From assembly GCF_002278135.3 (NCBI RefSeq), contig NZ_CP029425.2, positions 1-64,000 on the forward strand: a DNA stretch of 64,000 bases. The letters run 5' to 3'. The translations under genes and the position numbers were made by a program. Below are positions 47,445 through 64,000 of the stretch, piece after piece. The notes beneath the pieces are model-generated. The model was not told the origin of the DNA. It ran no database searches and worked only from the letters and a program-made list of their open reading frames with translations. Each line of letters starts with the position of its first letter. Within the stretch, counting starts at the first letter, position 1. This DNA comes from Bradyrhizobium ottawaense. Its GTDB lineage: Bacteria; Pseudomonadota; Alphaproteobacteria; Rhizobiales; Xanthobacteraceae.

Positions 47445-48523
47445 ATCGTCTGCCGGTTGCGCCAGAAATTGACGACGCGCTCGGCGGTCGTCGGCATCAG
47501 GCGCATGAAGTTGACGCGTGCGGCCTCGATATCGGCATCGGCCGGCGTGCGGTGCGGACCGTACCAGAGCAGGATGAGCGCGCGCACCGTGGGCCAGCCG
47601 AGATTCAGCACGCGGCCGAGAATGAGGATCGGGTCGTAGCGGTCGCCTGCGATCAGGCGGTCGAGGACCGAGAGGCGGACGCCGGACATCGCCGAAAGCG
47701 AGGCGATGGATTCCTCGTATTTGTTCGCCTTGGCGAAGCCGAGCAGTGCGCTCTCGCCGAGATGGCCCTCGCGATGCAACGCCAGCACCGTGCGCTGGGC
47801 CGCGGAGAAATCGCGCCGTGGTCCCGGCGGCAGCGCGGCCTCCTCGATGGCCACCATCGCGCGCTTGATCTCGACCTGGCGCGCGGGATTGACCACGCTG
47901 GAGAGCCGGCGGCGGATGACGTCGAGCGTGCCGTCGAGAAGCTGTTTCAGGTTCTCGCCCGAGAGATCACGGCGCTGGCCGATCTTGAGCGTCAGCACGC
48001 CGTCCTGCGCCGCACGCTTGATCAGCTCGGAATAGCTGCCGGGCGAGAACACCGCACCGGCATTGCCCGCGGCGCGGCGCACCACGTCGCGGTCGCCGCG
48101 CTCCACCAGCACGTCGGTGATGACGGGAGACAAAGCGGGGCGCTCCGTCATCGCCAGCAAATGCCCCTGGCCCTTCAGCCGCGCGATCTCGACCAGCGCG
48201 GCGTCATCGAGCACGGGCGAGCGGCGCAGCACGGGGCCGGCCACCATGATCTCGTTCTCGCGCGCGAGTTGATTGACCAGATGCGGCGGCGCGTTGTTCA
48301 GGTGCGAGAAGCGCTCGGCGAGGTCGACGCGCGAGGCAAGCTCCGCATGCGGGACGAGATCGATCAGGAGGTTGTCGAAGAGATCGATGAGCTCGGGCCG
48401 AAGATTGGCGGAATCCTGGAAGAACAATTCGGAGATGGCGCGCGCGATTTCGCCGCGTCGCCGCGGATCACCGCGTTTGACGATATCGTCCAGTCCGGGA
48501 ATGAGCGACGTGGCAACGGTCAT
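47441..48523 (-). CDS. DUF2336 protein
   Basis: DUF2336 proteins are alpha-helical repeat-like proteins of unknown function, common in alphaproteobacteria. ATG 48523 gives 360 residues beginning MTVATSLIPGLDDIVKRGDPRRRGEIARAISELFFQD; the rest is helical with no membrane segment or catalytic motif (for example GQGHLLAMTERPALSPVITDVLVERGDRDVVRRAAGN). Its TAG stop on the minus strand overlaps the trmB stop in the palindrome CTAG. It is divergent from the rimP operon. Confidence 0.82.
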   Translation of the reverse strand: MTVATSLIPGLDDIVKRGDPRRRGEIARAISELFFQDSANLRPELIDLFDNLLIDLVPHAELASRVDLAERFSHLNNAPPHLVNQLARENEIMVAGPVLRRSPVLDDAALVEIARLKGQGHLLAMTERPALSPVITDVLVERGDRDVVRRAAGNAGAVFSPGSYSELIKRAAQDGVLTLKIGQRRDLSGENLKQLLDGTLDVIRRRLSSVVNPARQVEIKRAMVAIEEAALPPGPRRDFSAAQRTVLALHREGHLGESALLGFAKANKYEESIASLSAMSGVRLSVLDRLIAGDRYDPILILGRVLNLGWPTVRALILLWYGPHRTPADADIEAARVNFMRLMPTTAERVVNFWRNRQTI

Positions 48524-48675
48524 GAAAACGCAACTCGTACGGGGCACGCCGCGGGCGCGCCCTTGGTCCAAGCCGCCCCACAATCAGGGAATTTAGCCCC
48601 CCGAGGTGAAGGAAGCGTTAGGCCCGGGGCGCCGCGAATCGGGCGCAAAAAGCCTCGTCTGGCCCGCGATGGGCC

Positions 48676-48703
48676 TTGTCCGGGAGGACAAAAAGCGCTA
48701 TAT
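48676..48703 (+). promoter_or_regulatory. Promoter of the rimP-nusA-infB operon
   Basis: TTGTCC (48676-48681), a 16-base spacer and CTATAT (48698-48703) resemble the strong alphaproteobacterial promoter pattern TTGAC-N17-CTATAT used by stable RNA and translation genes. Transcription would begin near 48710, just before the attenuator hairpins. Confidence 0.6.
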
Positions 48704-48719
48704 CAGCGCCAATTCATCT

Positions 48720-48771
48720 TCTCATACGATCCGCGTAGTGAGAGTGGGCCCGAAAGGACCCGCTCTTTTTT
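48720..48771 (+). promoter_or_regulatory. Transcription attenuator in the rimP leader
   Basis: Hairpin 1: TCTCATACG (48720-48728) pairs with CGTAGTGAGA (48734-48743), one bulged base. Hairpin 2: AGAGTGGGCCC (48741-48751) pairs with GGACCCGCTCT (48756-48766), loop GAAA, one mismatch and one G-T pair, then a T-run to 48771: a good Rho-independent terminator. The two share AGA at 48741-48743, so they compete. It lies about 115 bases before the rimP start, in the 362-base gap after the divergent DUF2336 gene. The rest of the gap holds no gene. Confidence 0.72.
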
Positions 48772-48861
48772 ATTACCCGAACGCGGCTTGGCGGAAGATG
48801 CGGCCCGACGCGCTGTCGGGGAGTTCCGAAGCGGGCTTTGAAAATCGTAACCAAGCCTTAA

Positions 48862-49644
<783 letters not shown>

Positions 49645-49646
49645 CC

Positions 49647-51257
<1,611 letters not shown>

Positions 51258-51280
51258 GGGCAAAGGAGAATGTCGCCCGG

Positions 51281-51964
51281 ATGCTCACCGATACTGACCC
51301 CGAACTCGACCATGGACCGCGGACCGAAAGGTCCGCGACCATGCGGATGTGCGCGGTCAGTCGGCAGGTCCGGCCGATCGACGAGCTGATCCGCTTCGTC
51401 ATTTCGCCGCAAGGCGACGTAGTTCCAGATCTCAAGCGCAAGCTGCCCGGACGCGGCATGTGGCTCGCCGCCTCCCGCGGGGTGGTTGCGGAAGCCGTCC
51501 GGCGTCACCAATTTAGCAAGGCCTTCAAGCGCGAGCTGCGCATCCCTCAGACGCTTCCTGCCGATATTGAGGCGCTCCTGGTTCGGAGCGTGACGGAAGC
51601 CCTTGGGATCGCCGCCAAAGCGGGCCAGGTCGTGGCCGGCTTCGGCAAGGTCGAAAGCGCCCTTCGGGAAGGCACGGCCGGGGTCCTGATCCACGCCAGC
51701 GACGGGGCCGCGGACGGAATCCGCAAATTGGACATGCTGGCGCGTCAAAATGCCGGAAATCGCGGCGCCAAGCCGCAGATTCCCGTCGTCACCGCGCTGA
51801 AATCGTTAGAATTGGATTTGGCACTGACCCGGTCAAATGTGATACATGCTGCCCTGCTCGCGGGCCCGGCGAGCAGGTCATTCCTGTCACGTAGCCAGAT
51901 GCTGGTCCGATACCGGATGGCGGACGCTGACAAGACTGCCGAAAAGCCCGGCCAGGATTTCTGA
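51281..51964 (+). CDS. YlxR-type RNA-binding protein with L7Ae-like domain
   Basis: The 227-residue protein fuses an N-terminal DUF448/YlxR domain (MRMCAVSRQVRPIDELIRFVISPQGDVVPDLKRKLPGRGMWLAA, about 21-65) with a L7Ae-like RNA-binding domain (LLVRSVTEALGIAAKAGQVVAGFGKVESALREGTAGVLIHASDGAADGIRK). Its position between nusA and infB is the usual one for ylxR. In Bacillus, YlxR was linked to RNase P; here that role is only inferred. Confidence 0.9.
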   Translation: MLTDTDPELDHGPRTERSATMRMCAVSRQVRPIDELIRFVISPQGDVVPDLKRKLPGRGMWLAASRGVVAEAVRRHQFSKAFKRELRIPQTLPADIEALLVRSVTEALGIAAKAGQVVAGFGKVESALREGTAGVLIHASDGAADGIRKLDMLARQNAGNRGAKPQIPVVTALKSLELDLALTRSNVIHAALLAGPASRSFLSRSQMLVRYRMADADKTAEKPGQDF

Positions 51965-52033
51965 GAGATACGACGACCCGATAGGACGGTGCGGCAACGC
52001 ACAACACTGATAAATCAGGATTAGGACTGCTGA

Positions 52034-54742
52034 ATGGTTGATACCAAGACCCCTGACGACAAGAAGCTGAGCGTTCCGAGCAAGACGCTATCGCTCAAGC
52101 CGCGCGTCGAAACGGGCACTGTCCGCCAGAGCTTCAGCCATGGCCGCAGCAAGCAGGTCGTGGTCGAGAAGCGCGGCAAGCGCCGCATCGACGGCAGTGC
52201 CGAACCGCAGGCCCCCACGGTCGTCGCGAAGCCGGCGCCGGCCGCGCCAACTCCGACGCCCGCTCCGTCGCGCCCCGCGCCGCCGCGTAACGCCGGATCC
52301 GGCGTGGTGCTGCGCACGCTGACCGAGGACGAACGTTCCGCCCGCGCCAGCGCGCTGGCCGATGCCAAGGTGCGCGAAGTCGAAGAGCGCCGCCAGGCCG
52401 AGGAAGAGGCCCAGCGCCGCGCTGTTCGCGAAGCCGCGGAACGCGTCGAGCGCGAAGCTGCCGAATCCCGCCGCAAGGCCGAGGAAGAGCGTCACCGTCA
52501 CGAGGACGAAGCCAAGCGCAAGGCAGAGACCGAGGCCAAGAAGCGTTTTGGCGAAGGCGAGCAGCCGGCATCCGCGCCGCGCCCCGCAGCCGCCGCCCCG
52601 GCCACTCCGGCGCCGCGCACCGGCGCCCCCGCCGCGCGCCCCGGCACCACCACGGCACGCCCGGGAACATCGACCGCGCGCCCCGGAACGACCACAGCGA
52701 GACCGGCAGGTGGCCCGTTGGGCCGCGCTCCCGCGGTTGCTGCCGGCCCGGACGAGGACGATGGTCCGCGCCAGATCCGCCGCGGCCCCGGCGGCGCCGC
52801 GCGTCCCGTAGTAGCCCCCAAGCCCACCCACAAGCCCGGCCCGCAGAAGGAGCGCGGCCGCCTGACGGTCGTGACCGCATTCAATGCCGACGACGTGCGC
52901 GAGCGCTCGATCGCCTCGTTCCGCCGCCGCACCCAACGCCTGAAGGGCCATGCCGCGAACGAGCCGAAGGAAAAGCTCATCCGCGAGGTGGTCATTCCGG
53001 AAGCGATCACCATCCAGGAGCTCGCCAACCGCATGGCCGAGCGCGCGGTGGAAATCATCCGCATGCTGATGAAGCAGGGCGCGATCCACAAGATCACCGA
53101 CGTGATCGACGCCGACACTGCGCAGCTGATCGCCGAAGAGCTCGGCCACACCGTCAAGCGCGTTGCCGCGTCCGACGTTGAAGAAGGTCTGTTCGACGCC
53201 ACCGACGATTCGACCGACACCGAGACCCGCTCGCCCGTGGTGACCGTCATGGGTCACGTCGACCACGGCAAGACCTCGCTGCTCGACGCGCTCCGTCATG
53301 CCAACGTCGTCTCCGGCGAAGCCGGCGGCATCACCCAGCATATCGGCGCCTATCAGGTGCTGTCGCCCGAAAGCGGCAAGAAGATCACCTTCATCGACAC
53401 GCCCGGCCACGCCGCGTTCACCGCGATGCGCGCCCGCGGCGCCAAGGTGACCGACATCGTCGTGCTGGTGGTTGCGGCCGATGACGGCGTCATGCCGCAG
53501 ACGATCGAAGCCATCAACCACGCCAAGGCGGCGCGGGTGCCGATCATCGTTGCCATCAACAAGATCGACAAGCCCGACGCCAAGCCCGAGCGCGTGCGCA
53601 CCGAGCTGCTCCAGCACGAGGTGCAGGTGGAATCCTTCGGCGGCGAAGTCGTCGACGTCGAAGTGTCCGCCAAGAACAAGACCAATCTCGACAAGCTGCT
53701 CGAGATGATCGCGCTCCAGGCAGATATCCTCGACCTCAAGACCAATTCGGAACGACCGGCCGAGGGCACCGTGATCGAGGCCAAGCTCGACCGCGGCCGC
53801 GGTCCGGTCGCGACCGTACTGGTCCAGCGCGGCACGCTCCGGGTCGGCGACATCATCGTCGCAGGCGCCGAGATGGGCCGCGTCCGCGCGCTGATCTCGG
53901 ATCAGGGCGAGACCGTGCAGGAAGCCGGTCCGTCGGTGCCGGTCGAAGTGCTCGGCTTCAACGGTCCGCCGGAAGCCGGCGATCGTCTCGCCGTGGTCGA
54001 GAACGAAGCCCGCGCCCGCCAGGTCACCAGCTACCGTGCGCACCAGAAGCGCGAGAACGCGGCTGCCTCGATCTCCGGCATGCGCGGCTCGCTCGAGCAG
54101 ATGATGTCGCAATTGAAGACCGCGGGCCGCAAGGAATTCCCGCTGATCATCAAGGCCGACGTGCAGGGCTCGCTGGAAGCGATCCTCGGCTCGCTGGAGA
54201 AGCTCGGCACCGACGAAGTCGCAGCCCGCATCCTGCATGCCGGCGTCGGCGGCATCTCGGAATCCGACGTGACGCTGGCCGAAGGCTTCAACGCCGCGAT
54301 CATCGGCTTCTCGGTTCGTGCCAACAAGGAGGCCGCTGCGGCCGCCAAGCGCAACGGCATCGAGATCCGCTACTACAACATCATCTACGACCTCGTGGAC
54401 GACGTGAAGAAGGCGATGAGCGGCTTGCTCGCGCCGACCTTGCGCGAAACCATGCTCGGCAATGCCGCGATCCTGGAGATCTTCAACATCTCCAAGGTCG
54501 GCAAGGTCGCCGGCTGCCGCGTCACCGACGGCACCGTGGAACGCGGCGCCAATGTGCGCCTGATCCGCGACAACGTCGTCGTGCACGAAGGCAAGCTGTC
54601 GACGCTGAAGCGCTTCAAGGACGAAGTGAAGGAAGTCCAGTCCGGTCAGGAATGCGGCATGGCCTTCGAGAACTACCACGACATGCGTGCCGGTGACGTG
54701 ATCGAGTGTTACCGCGTGGAGACGATCCAGCGCTCCCTGTAA
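52034..54742 (+). CDS. infB: Translation initiation factor IF-2
   Basis: IF-2 is the GTPase that positions initiator tRNA on the ribosome. The 902-residue protein has a long, low-complexity N-terminal part (about 1-290; charged repeats such as [13 protein letters not shown] and a [13 protein letters not shown] stretch), then the GTPase domain with G1 [11 protein letters not shown]3 DTPGHAAF, G4 NKID, and the C-terminal tRNA-binding domains ending [16 protein letters not shown]. The N-terminal part is typical of alphaproteobacteria. Long antisense frames inside it are a codon-bias effect. Confidence 0.97.
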   Translation: MVDTKTPDDKKLSVPSKTLSLKPRVETGTVRQSFSHGRSKQVVVEKRGKRRIDGSAEPQAPTVVAKPAPAAPTPTPAPSRPAPPRNAGSGVVLRTLTEDERSARASALADAKVREVEERRQAEEEAQRRAVREAAERVEREAAESRRKAEEERHRHEDEAKRKAETEAKKRFGEGEQPASAPRPAAAAPATPAPRTGAPAARPGTTTARPGTSTARPGTTTARPAGGPLGRAPAVAAGPDEDDGPRQIRRGPGGAARPVVAPKPTHKPGPQKERGRLTVVTAFNADDVRERSIASFRRRTQRLKGHAANEPKEKLIREVVIPEAITIQELANRMAERAVEIIRMLMKQGAIHKITDVIDADTAQLIAEELGHTVKRVAASDVEEGLFDATDDSTDTETRSPVVTVMGHVDHGKTSLLDALRHANVVSGEAGGITQHIGAYQVLSPESGKKITFIDTPGHAAFTAMRARGAKVTDIVVLVVAADDGVMPQTIEAINHAKAARVPIIVAINKIDKPDAKPERVRTELLQHEVQVESFGGEVVDVEVSAKNKTNLDKLLEMIALQADILDLKTNSERPAEGTVIEAKLDRGRGPVATVLVQRGTLRVGDIIVAGAEMGRVRALISDQGETVQEAGPSVPVEVLGFNGPPEAGDRLAVVENEARARQVTSYRAHQKRENAAASISGMRGSLEQMMSQLKTAGRKEFPLIIKADVQGSLEAILGSLEKLGTDEVAARILHAGVGGISESDVTLAEGFNAAIIGFSVRANKEAAAAAKRNGIEIRYYNIIYDLVDDVKKAMSGLLAPTLRETMLGNAAILEIFNISKVGKVAGCRVTDGTVERGANVRLIRDNVVVHEGKLSTLKRFKDEVKEVQSGQECGMAFENYHDMRAGDVIECYRVETIQRSL

Positions 54743-54796
54743 GTCCAAATCTTACCGAAGCGCCCGGATCTTTTTGAGCTGAAATTGCGGGAGTGC

Positions 54797-54881
54797 GATG
54801 GCCGGATTTTTTCCGGCCATCCACCCCTCTTCGTTTCAACAGGACAAATGACAATGCCCGTGTCCCAAACACGGGCATGAC
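54797..54881. repeat. Family B palindromic repeat in the infB-rbfA gap
   Basis: GATGGCCGGA..TCCGGCCATC (54797-54821) is a hairpin, followed by a second, ATGCCCGTGT/ACACGGGCAT (54854-54863 with 54869-54878). The CCGGCCATCCA and GGGCATGACG pieces match the copies at 11.3 and 36.4 kb. It lies inside the operon, so it is probably transcribed. Confidence 0.65.
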
Positions 54882-54896
54882 GAGGTGATTTTCGAG

Positions 54897-55343
54897 ATGC
54901 CACGCCATCATCAGAAAAAAAATTCCGCACCCGGCGGAGGCTCGCAACGTCAGTTGCGCGTCGGCGAGCAGGTTCGCCACGCGATGGCCGATATTCTGGC
55001 GCAAGGCAATGTCCATGATGCGGATCTCGAAGGTCACATCATCACCGTGCCGGAGGTGCGGATGTCGCCCGACCTGAAGCTCGCGACAGTCTATGTGATG
55101 CCGCTCGGTGGCCGTGACACCGAGGTCGTCATCGCTGCGCTCGAACGCAACAAGAAGTTTCTGCGCGGCGAGGTCGCGCGGCGCGTTAACCTGAAATTTG
55201 CACCTGATCTTCGTTTCCGCGTCGACGAACGATTCGACGAAGCGGAACGGATCGAGAAGCTTTTGCGAACACCTGCGGTTCAGAAGGACCTCGAACAGGA
55301 TTTGGAACAGGATCCGGAGACGGATCGGGAAGAAGAACGATGA
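54897..55343 (+). CDS. rbfA: Ribosome-binding factor A
   Basis: RbfA is a 30S maturation factor with a KH-like fold. ATG 54897 gives 148 residues; a GTG at 54885 is in frame. It shows [50 protein letters not shown] and [31 protein letters not shown] stretches. The last 25 residues are acidic and low in complexity. Its stop overlaps the truB start (ATGA). It lies after a repeat in the infB gap, so transcription through the repeat is likely. Confidence 0.95.
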   Translation: MPRHHQKKNSAPGGGSQRQLRVGEQVRHAMADILAQGNVHDADLEGHIITVPEVRMSPDLKLATVYVMPLGGRDTEVVIAALERNKKFLRGEVARRVNLKFAPDLRFRVDERFDEAERIEKLLRTPAVQKDLEQDLEQDPETDREEER

Positions 55344-56461
55344 CCATGGACCCGGCTCACGACACGATCAGCGGCGAACAGGCCGATCAGCGCGACGTGC
55401 AGAAAAATAATTTTGCGGACATCGGCGGCGATTCGCAGCCGCATCAGGAGCCGCGCCGCGTCAACAATGATCCGCGCGCCAATGCCAGGCAGAAGGGCAA
55501 CCAGGTTCGCCGCGACCGGCGCGACGTCCATGGCTGGGTCGTGCTCGACAAGCCGATCGGCATGACCTCGACGCAGGCGGTTGCGGTGCTCAAGCGCCTG
55601 TTCAACGCCAAGCGCGCCGGACACGCCGGCACGCTCGATCCGCTCGCCTCGGGCGGGCTGCCGATCGCGCTCGGGGAAGCCACCAAAACCGTTCCCTTCG
55701 TCATGGACGGCCGCAAGCGCTACCAGTTCACGGTGTGCTGGGGCGAGGAGCGCGACACCGACGACATCGAGGGCCGGGTGACCGCGACCTCCGACCAGCG
55801 TCCGACCCGCGAGGCCATCCTGGCCCTGTTGCCCCGCTTCACCGGGGTGATCGAGCAGATCCCACCGCGCTATTCCGCGATCAAGGTCCAGGGCGAGCGC
55901 GCCTACGACCTCGCCCGCGACGGCGAGGTCGTGGAACTGGCCGCCCGTCCGGTCGAAATTCACCATTTAACCCTTGTGGATCAACCGGATAACGACCGAG
56001 CCGTGTTCGAGGCCGAATGCGGCAAGGGCACCTATGTCCGGGCGTTGGCCCGCGATATGGGCCGGATTCTCGGCACTTTCGGCCATATCTGCGCGCTCAG
56101 GCGGACCCTGGTCGGCCCATTTGGCGAAAACGACATGATTCCGCTGGATCAGCTGGAGGCTTTGTGCGATAGAGCCGCGTCCGGCGAGGGTAGCCTCGCG
56201 GACGCGCTTATGCCCGTTGAGACCGCGCTGGACGACATCCCGGCACTGGCCGTCACTCGGGCTGATGCGGCAAGGCTCCATCGGGGCCAGGCCGTTTTGT
56301 TGCGCGGACGGGATGCGCCCACTTGTAGCGGCACAGTCTATGTCACGGTGGCAGGCCGTCTTCTCGCGCTTGCTGAAGTCGGCAATGGCGAAATCATCCC
56401 CAAGCGTGTGTTCAACCTGACCGGCCTGACTGCCAGCCCCGGTCGCAACGAGAGAAATTGA
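55340..56461 (+). CDS. truB: tRNA pseudouridine-55 synthase TruB
   Basis: TruB converts U55 of the tRNA T-loop to pseudouridine. The 373-residue protein has the catalytic motif [12 protein letters not shown] with Asp100 and the later [19 protein letters not shown], then a C-terminal PUA-like domain. An N-terminal extension of about 60 polar residues, beginning [17 protein letters not shown], precedes the conserved start [18 protein letters not shown]; the ATGA overlap with rbfA supports the long start. rpsO follows immediately. Confidence 0.94.
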   Translation: MTMDPAHDTISGEQADQRDVQKNNFADIGGDSQPHQEPRRVNNDPRANARQKGNQVRRDRRDVHGWVVLDKPIGMTSTQAVAVLKRLFNAKRAGHAGTLDPLASGGLPIALGEATKTVPFVMDGRKRYQFTVCWGEERDTDDIEGRVTATSDQRPTREAILALLPRFTGVIEQIPPRYSAIKVQGERAYDLARDGEVVELAARPVEIHHLTLVDQPDNDRAVFEAECGKGTYVRALARDMGRILGTFGHICALRRTLVGPFGENDMIPLDQLEALCDRAASGEGSLADALMPVETALDDIPALAVTRADAARLHRGQAVLLRGRDAPTCSGTVYVTVAGRLLALAEVGNGEIIPKRVFNLTGLTASPGRNERN

Positions 56462-56463
56462 CG

Positions 56464-56733
56464 ATGTCGATTGCCGCAGAACGCAAAGCGGAAGTCATCA
56501 AGACGAATGCCAACAAGGCCGGCGACACCGGCTCGCCCGAGGTTCAGGTCGCGATCCTGTCGGAACGCATCAACAACCTCACCAACCATTTCAAGACCCA
56601 CGTGAAGGACAACCATTCCCGTCGCGGCCTCTTGAAGCTGGTCTCGACCCGCCGCTCGCTGCTCGACTACCTCAAGAAGCGGGACGAGGCGCGTTACAAG
56701 GCGCTGCTCGAGAAGCACAACATTCGTCGTTAA
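56464..56733 (+). CDS. rpsO: 30S ribosomal protein S15
   Basis: S15 binds 16S rRNA and bridges the subunits. The 89-residue product starts [35 protein letters not shown] and ends [11 protein letters not shown], matching S15 fully. It sits 2 bases after truB and before pnp, the classic rpsO-pnp order; a Rho-independent terminator lies between them. Confidence 0.98.
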   Translation: MSIAAERKAEVIKTNANKAGDTGSPEVQVAILSERINNLTNHFKTHVKDNHSRRGLLKLVSTRRSLLDYLKKRDEARYKALLEKHNIRR

Positions 56734-56742
56734 GAGTTCTTG

Positions 56743-56765
56743 CGCGCGCCAACGGCGCGCGTTTT
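56743..56765 (+). terminator. Rho-independent terminator after rpsO
   Basis: CGCGCGCC (56743-56750) and GGCGCGCG (56754-56761) form a perfect 8-base-pair stem with loop AAC, followed by TTTT. As in other bacteria, some read-through to pnp is likely. Confidence 0.8.
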
Positions 56766-56827
56766 CGCACGTGGTTTCGAACGAAAGCGCTTATTTTAAG
56801 CTTTTTGATCGAGGTTGCGTGCACGTC

Positions 56828-57058
56828 GGATGCGGGCCGTTGACGGCGAGCATCCGGGCATGATGAGCGAAGATCGCAATTCGGTGTTCGCATTCGTGCC
56901 GACTGACCGTCCAGCAGCAATCCGGCGGCTGGGCACAACGGGCAAGGCGCCCGTATGACCCGAAAGGATGGACGCCATCCGAAATCCAAAAACCATGGCA
57001 GGATCGCAGGACGCTGATCACCCGCTTCGATCAGCGCCCCGCAATCTTGCGCATGGTT
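56828..57058 (+). promoter_or_regulatory. Structured pnp leader with long imperfect hairpin
   Basis: Two structures lie in the 375-base rpsO-pnp gap. Hairpin a: GGATGC/GCATCC at 56828-56833 and 56850-56855 with inner GCCG/CGGC. Hairpin b: 56991-57019 pairs with 57029-57058 over about 29 base pairs, with one bulge, one G-U pair and three mismatches, loop of 9 bases; outer AACCATG/CATGGTT and inner GCTGATC/GATCAGC are perfect. It ends 51 bases before the pnp start. In E. coli, RNase III cuts a long stem in this place and PNPase then represses its own synthesis. Confidence 0.65.
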
Positions 57059-57108
57059 TTTGTTTTTCGAGCCGTCCTTCTTTCGAGAACCCATGAAAGA
57101 AGACATCT

Positions 57109-59265
<2,157 letters not shown>

Positions 59266-59291
59266 GCGCTCGGCAACATCAGAAACACGAA

Positions 59292-59316
59292 GGGCGGCCG
59301 AAAGGCCGCCCTTTTT
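59292..59316 (+). terminator. Rho-independent terminator after pnp
   Basis: GGGCGGCC (59292-59299), loop GAAA, GGCCGCCC (59304-59311), then TTTTT. It closes the rimP-to-pnp transcript. Confidence 0.92.
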
Positions 59317-59340
59317 GTTTGTGTCCGCCCCGGGGTGACT

Positions 59341-59370
59341 TGCACCTCTCCCGCAAGCAGGAGAGGTGCA
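59341..59370. repeat. Hairpin between pnp and katG
   Basis: TGCACCTCTCC (59341-59351) and GGAGAGGTGCA (59360-59370) form a perfect 11-base-pair stem with loop CGCAAGCA, 5 bases after the katG stop. It resembles hairpin 2 of family A without the head and may serve as the katG terminator, though it has no T-run in that direction. Confidence 0.65.
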
Positions 59371-59375
59371 GCGAC

Positions 59376-63054
<3,679 letters not shown>

Positions 63055-63136
63055 ACCACGACCTCCGGGTGCAGCTTGCGGTTGTCACCGTCCTAATCTA
63101 GGGTGGCGTGATCGATATTCTCCCGCTGCTGATGCC

Positions 63137-63979
63137 ATGGAATCCATGATTCGATTTGCTGCTTCCGCGATCGTTTTGCTGTCTTCTCTAGCTCTGGCAG
63201 CAGCTCAAACTCCTCCTGCAACCACCGCGCCACCCACGCCTCCCTCAAAGCCGACCGTCAAGAAAGCGGCGACGAAGCCGAAAGCTGCGGCAGTCAAACC
63301 AGCCGAGCAGATGAACAGCGGTCCGTGCCGTCTCGGCGTAATCTCGGTAATCGGCGAGCATTACTCCGTACAGAAGTTCGGCGTGACAATCTTCGAGGCG
63401 GAAGCAAAGGAGGTCCCGATCGACTGGGGCCTCGATGATCTCGTTTTCGCGCGCGTGCGGGCGGCAACGAACAACGATTCCTCGATACGCAGGATCGCTT
63501 ATCCCAAGGGCGCCTTCGATCCCTTCTATCATGCGAAGGCGATCTTCATCCCGGACCCCAAAGAGACTCTGCCGGTGATCGTGAAGGGGTTCACCGGGAA
63601 TGCGAATTGCGATCGCTATCTCGTCGCAACCACTTTCAAGACGAAGCTGCCGAACTCAAACATGACGCTGAACGGGATCGGCACCTACAACCAGGGGCTC
63701 GGCAGCTTGATTCGGCACTCACACCTTTTCGCCAATGTTGCGATCACGCTGATTGACGGCCGCAGCTACGAACAGATCAAGCGCCCCCTTACGGATATCG
63801 GCGCGAATCTCGCCACAAGCATGCGTCTGTTTGAAGACCCGATCACGAAGCTCGACAATTCACTGTTCCCAGATCCGCCCGAGACAGCTTCGACCAACGC
63901 GGCGTTGCGCGAGAGAACGCGTGCGCTCGTCGTAGAAAGGCTCGACCGGAACCTCCCCGGCTATCTAAAGGAAGAGTAA
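63137..63979 (+). CDS. Secreted protein of unknown function
   Basis: The 280-residue product has a signal peptide (MIRFAASAIVLLSSLALAAAQ; ATG 63137 or 63146) and then a proline, alanine and lysine-rich segment (about 24-58: TPPATTAPPTPPSKPTVKKAATKPKAAA), a common tether through peptidoglycan. The rest (about 62-280) has two cysteines, CRLGVISVIGEHYSVQKFGVTIFEAEAKEVPIDWGLDDLVF and NANCDRYLVATTF, with no known motif. It is probably periplasmic. The 21 bases after it to the window edge hold nothing visible. Confidence 0.75.
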   Translation: MESMIRFAASAIVLLSSLALAAAQTPPATTAPPTPPSKPTVKKAATKPKAAAVKPAEQMNSGPCRLGVISVIGEHYSVQKFGVTIFEAEAKEVPIDWGLDDLVFARVRAATNNDSSIRRIAYPKGAFDPFYHAKAIFIPDPKETLPVIVKGFTGNANCDRYLVATTFKTKLPNSNMTLNGIGTYNQGLGSLIRHSHLFANVAITLIDGRSYEQIKRPLTDIGANLATSMRLFEDPITKLDNSLFPDPPETASTNAALRERTRALVVERLDRNLPGYLKEE

Positions 63980-64000
63980 GCGCCTTTGTCGACACGACGC

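Noticed and set aside
47357..48841. A 494-residue plus-strand frame opposite the DUF2336 gene
   Set aside because: It is low-complexity, His/Arg/Asp-rich as expected for a shadow frame, and contains no known domain.
52088..54748. An 886-residue open frame antisense to infB
   Set aside because: It mirrors infB codon bias in a GC-rich genome and has no recognisable domain or start signal.

Overview
The window opens exactly on the first base of dnaA, so it is probably the start of a circular chromosome record rotated to dnaA. GC-rich codon use, the gene content (Fur without zinc cysteines, DUF2336, PrpD and FUSC proteins, a FixK/FNR-type box) and the short palindromic repeats point to a slow-growing rhizobial alphaproteobacterium, most likely Bradyrhizobium or a close relative. 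The genus is an inference from protein flavour and was not checked by search.

Layout. (1) 1-13.4 kb: replication block dnaA, dnaN, recF, gyrB, then a murA homologue. It is interrupted twice: by a small DUF559 nuclease-like gene bracketed by inverted palindromic repeats between dnaN and recF, and by three tandem paralogous secreted or membrane-anchored proteins of unknown function between recF and gyrB. (2) 13.5-25.7 kb: accessory and metabolic genes: MATE transporter, DUF2867, RlpA-like protein, FUSC transporter, PrpD, serine hydrolase, membrane AraC regulator, an IS110-type insertion sequence, pirin, purC, and a small secreted protein behind a perfect FixK/FNR-type box. (3) 25.7-36.4 kb: aldehyde dehydrogenase, a second serine hydrolase, acyl-CoA ligase, adenosine kinase, murJ, trpS, a universal stress protein and a NifU-like Fe-S scaffold. 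(4) 36.5-47.4 kb: a compact, mostly co-directional housekeeping run: tsaB, rimI, fur, HAD phosphatase, miaB, phoH, ybeY, corC, lnt, an HTH regulator, an M20 peptidase and trmB. (5) 48.6-59.3 kb: the translation and RNA operon rimP, nusA, ylxR, infB, rbfA, truB, rpsO, pnp, preceded by what looks like a transcription attenuator; a long imperfect hairpin lies in the pnp leader. (6) 59.4-64 kb: katG and oxyR divergently transcribed around a palindromic operator, then a GNAT acetyltransferase and a secreted protein of unknown function.

Three families of short palindromic repeats fill many intergenic gaps. Family A has an 11-base head (CGGGTGAGGGG or its complement) followed by two hairpins, at about 2.8-3.4 kb and 35.6 kb. 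Family B has a CGTCATGCCCGGG-type core, at 11.3, 36.4 and 54.8 kb, with similar elements at 31.0 and 38.9 kb. Family C has an ATCGTAGGGTGGGC-type end, at 13.4 and 21.7 kb. No tRNA, rRNA, CRISPR array or recognisable origin was seen. The most interesting items are the repeat-bracketed DUF559 unit, the recF-gyrB paralogue cluster, the rimP attenuator, the MurA Cys-to-Asp change and the FixK-type box.
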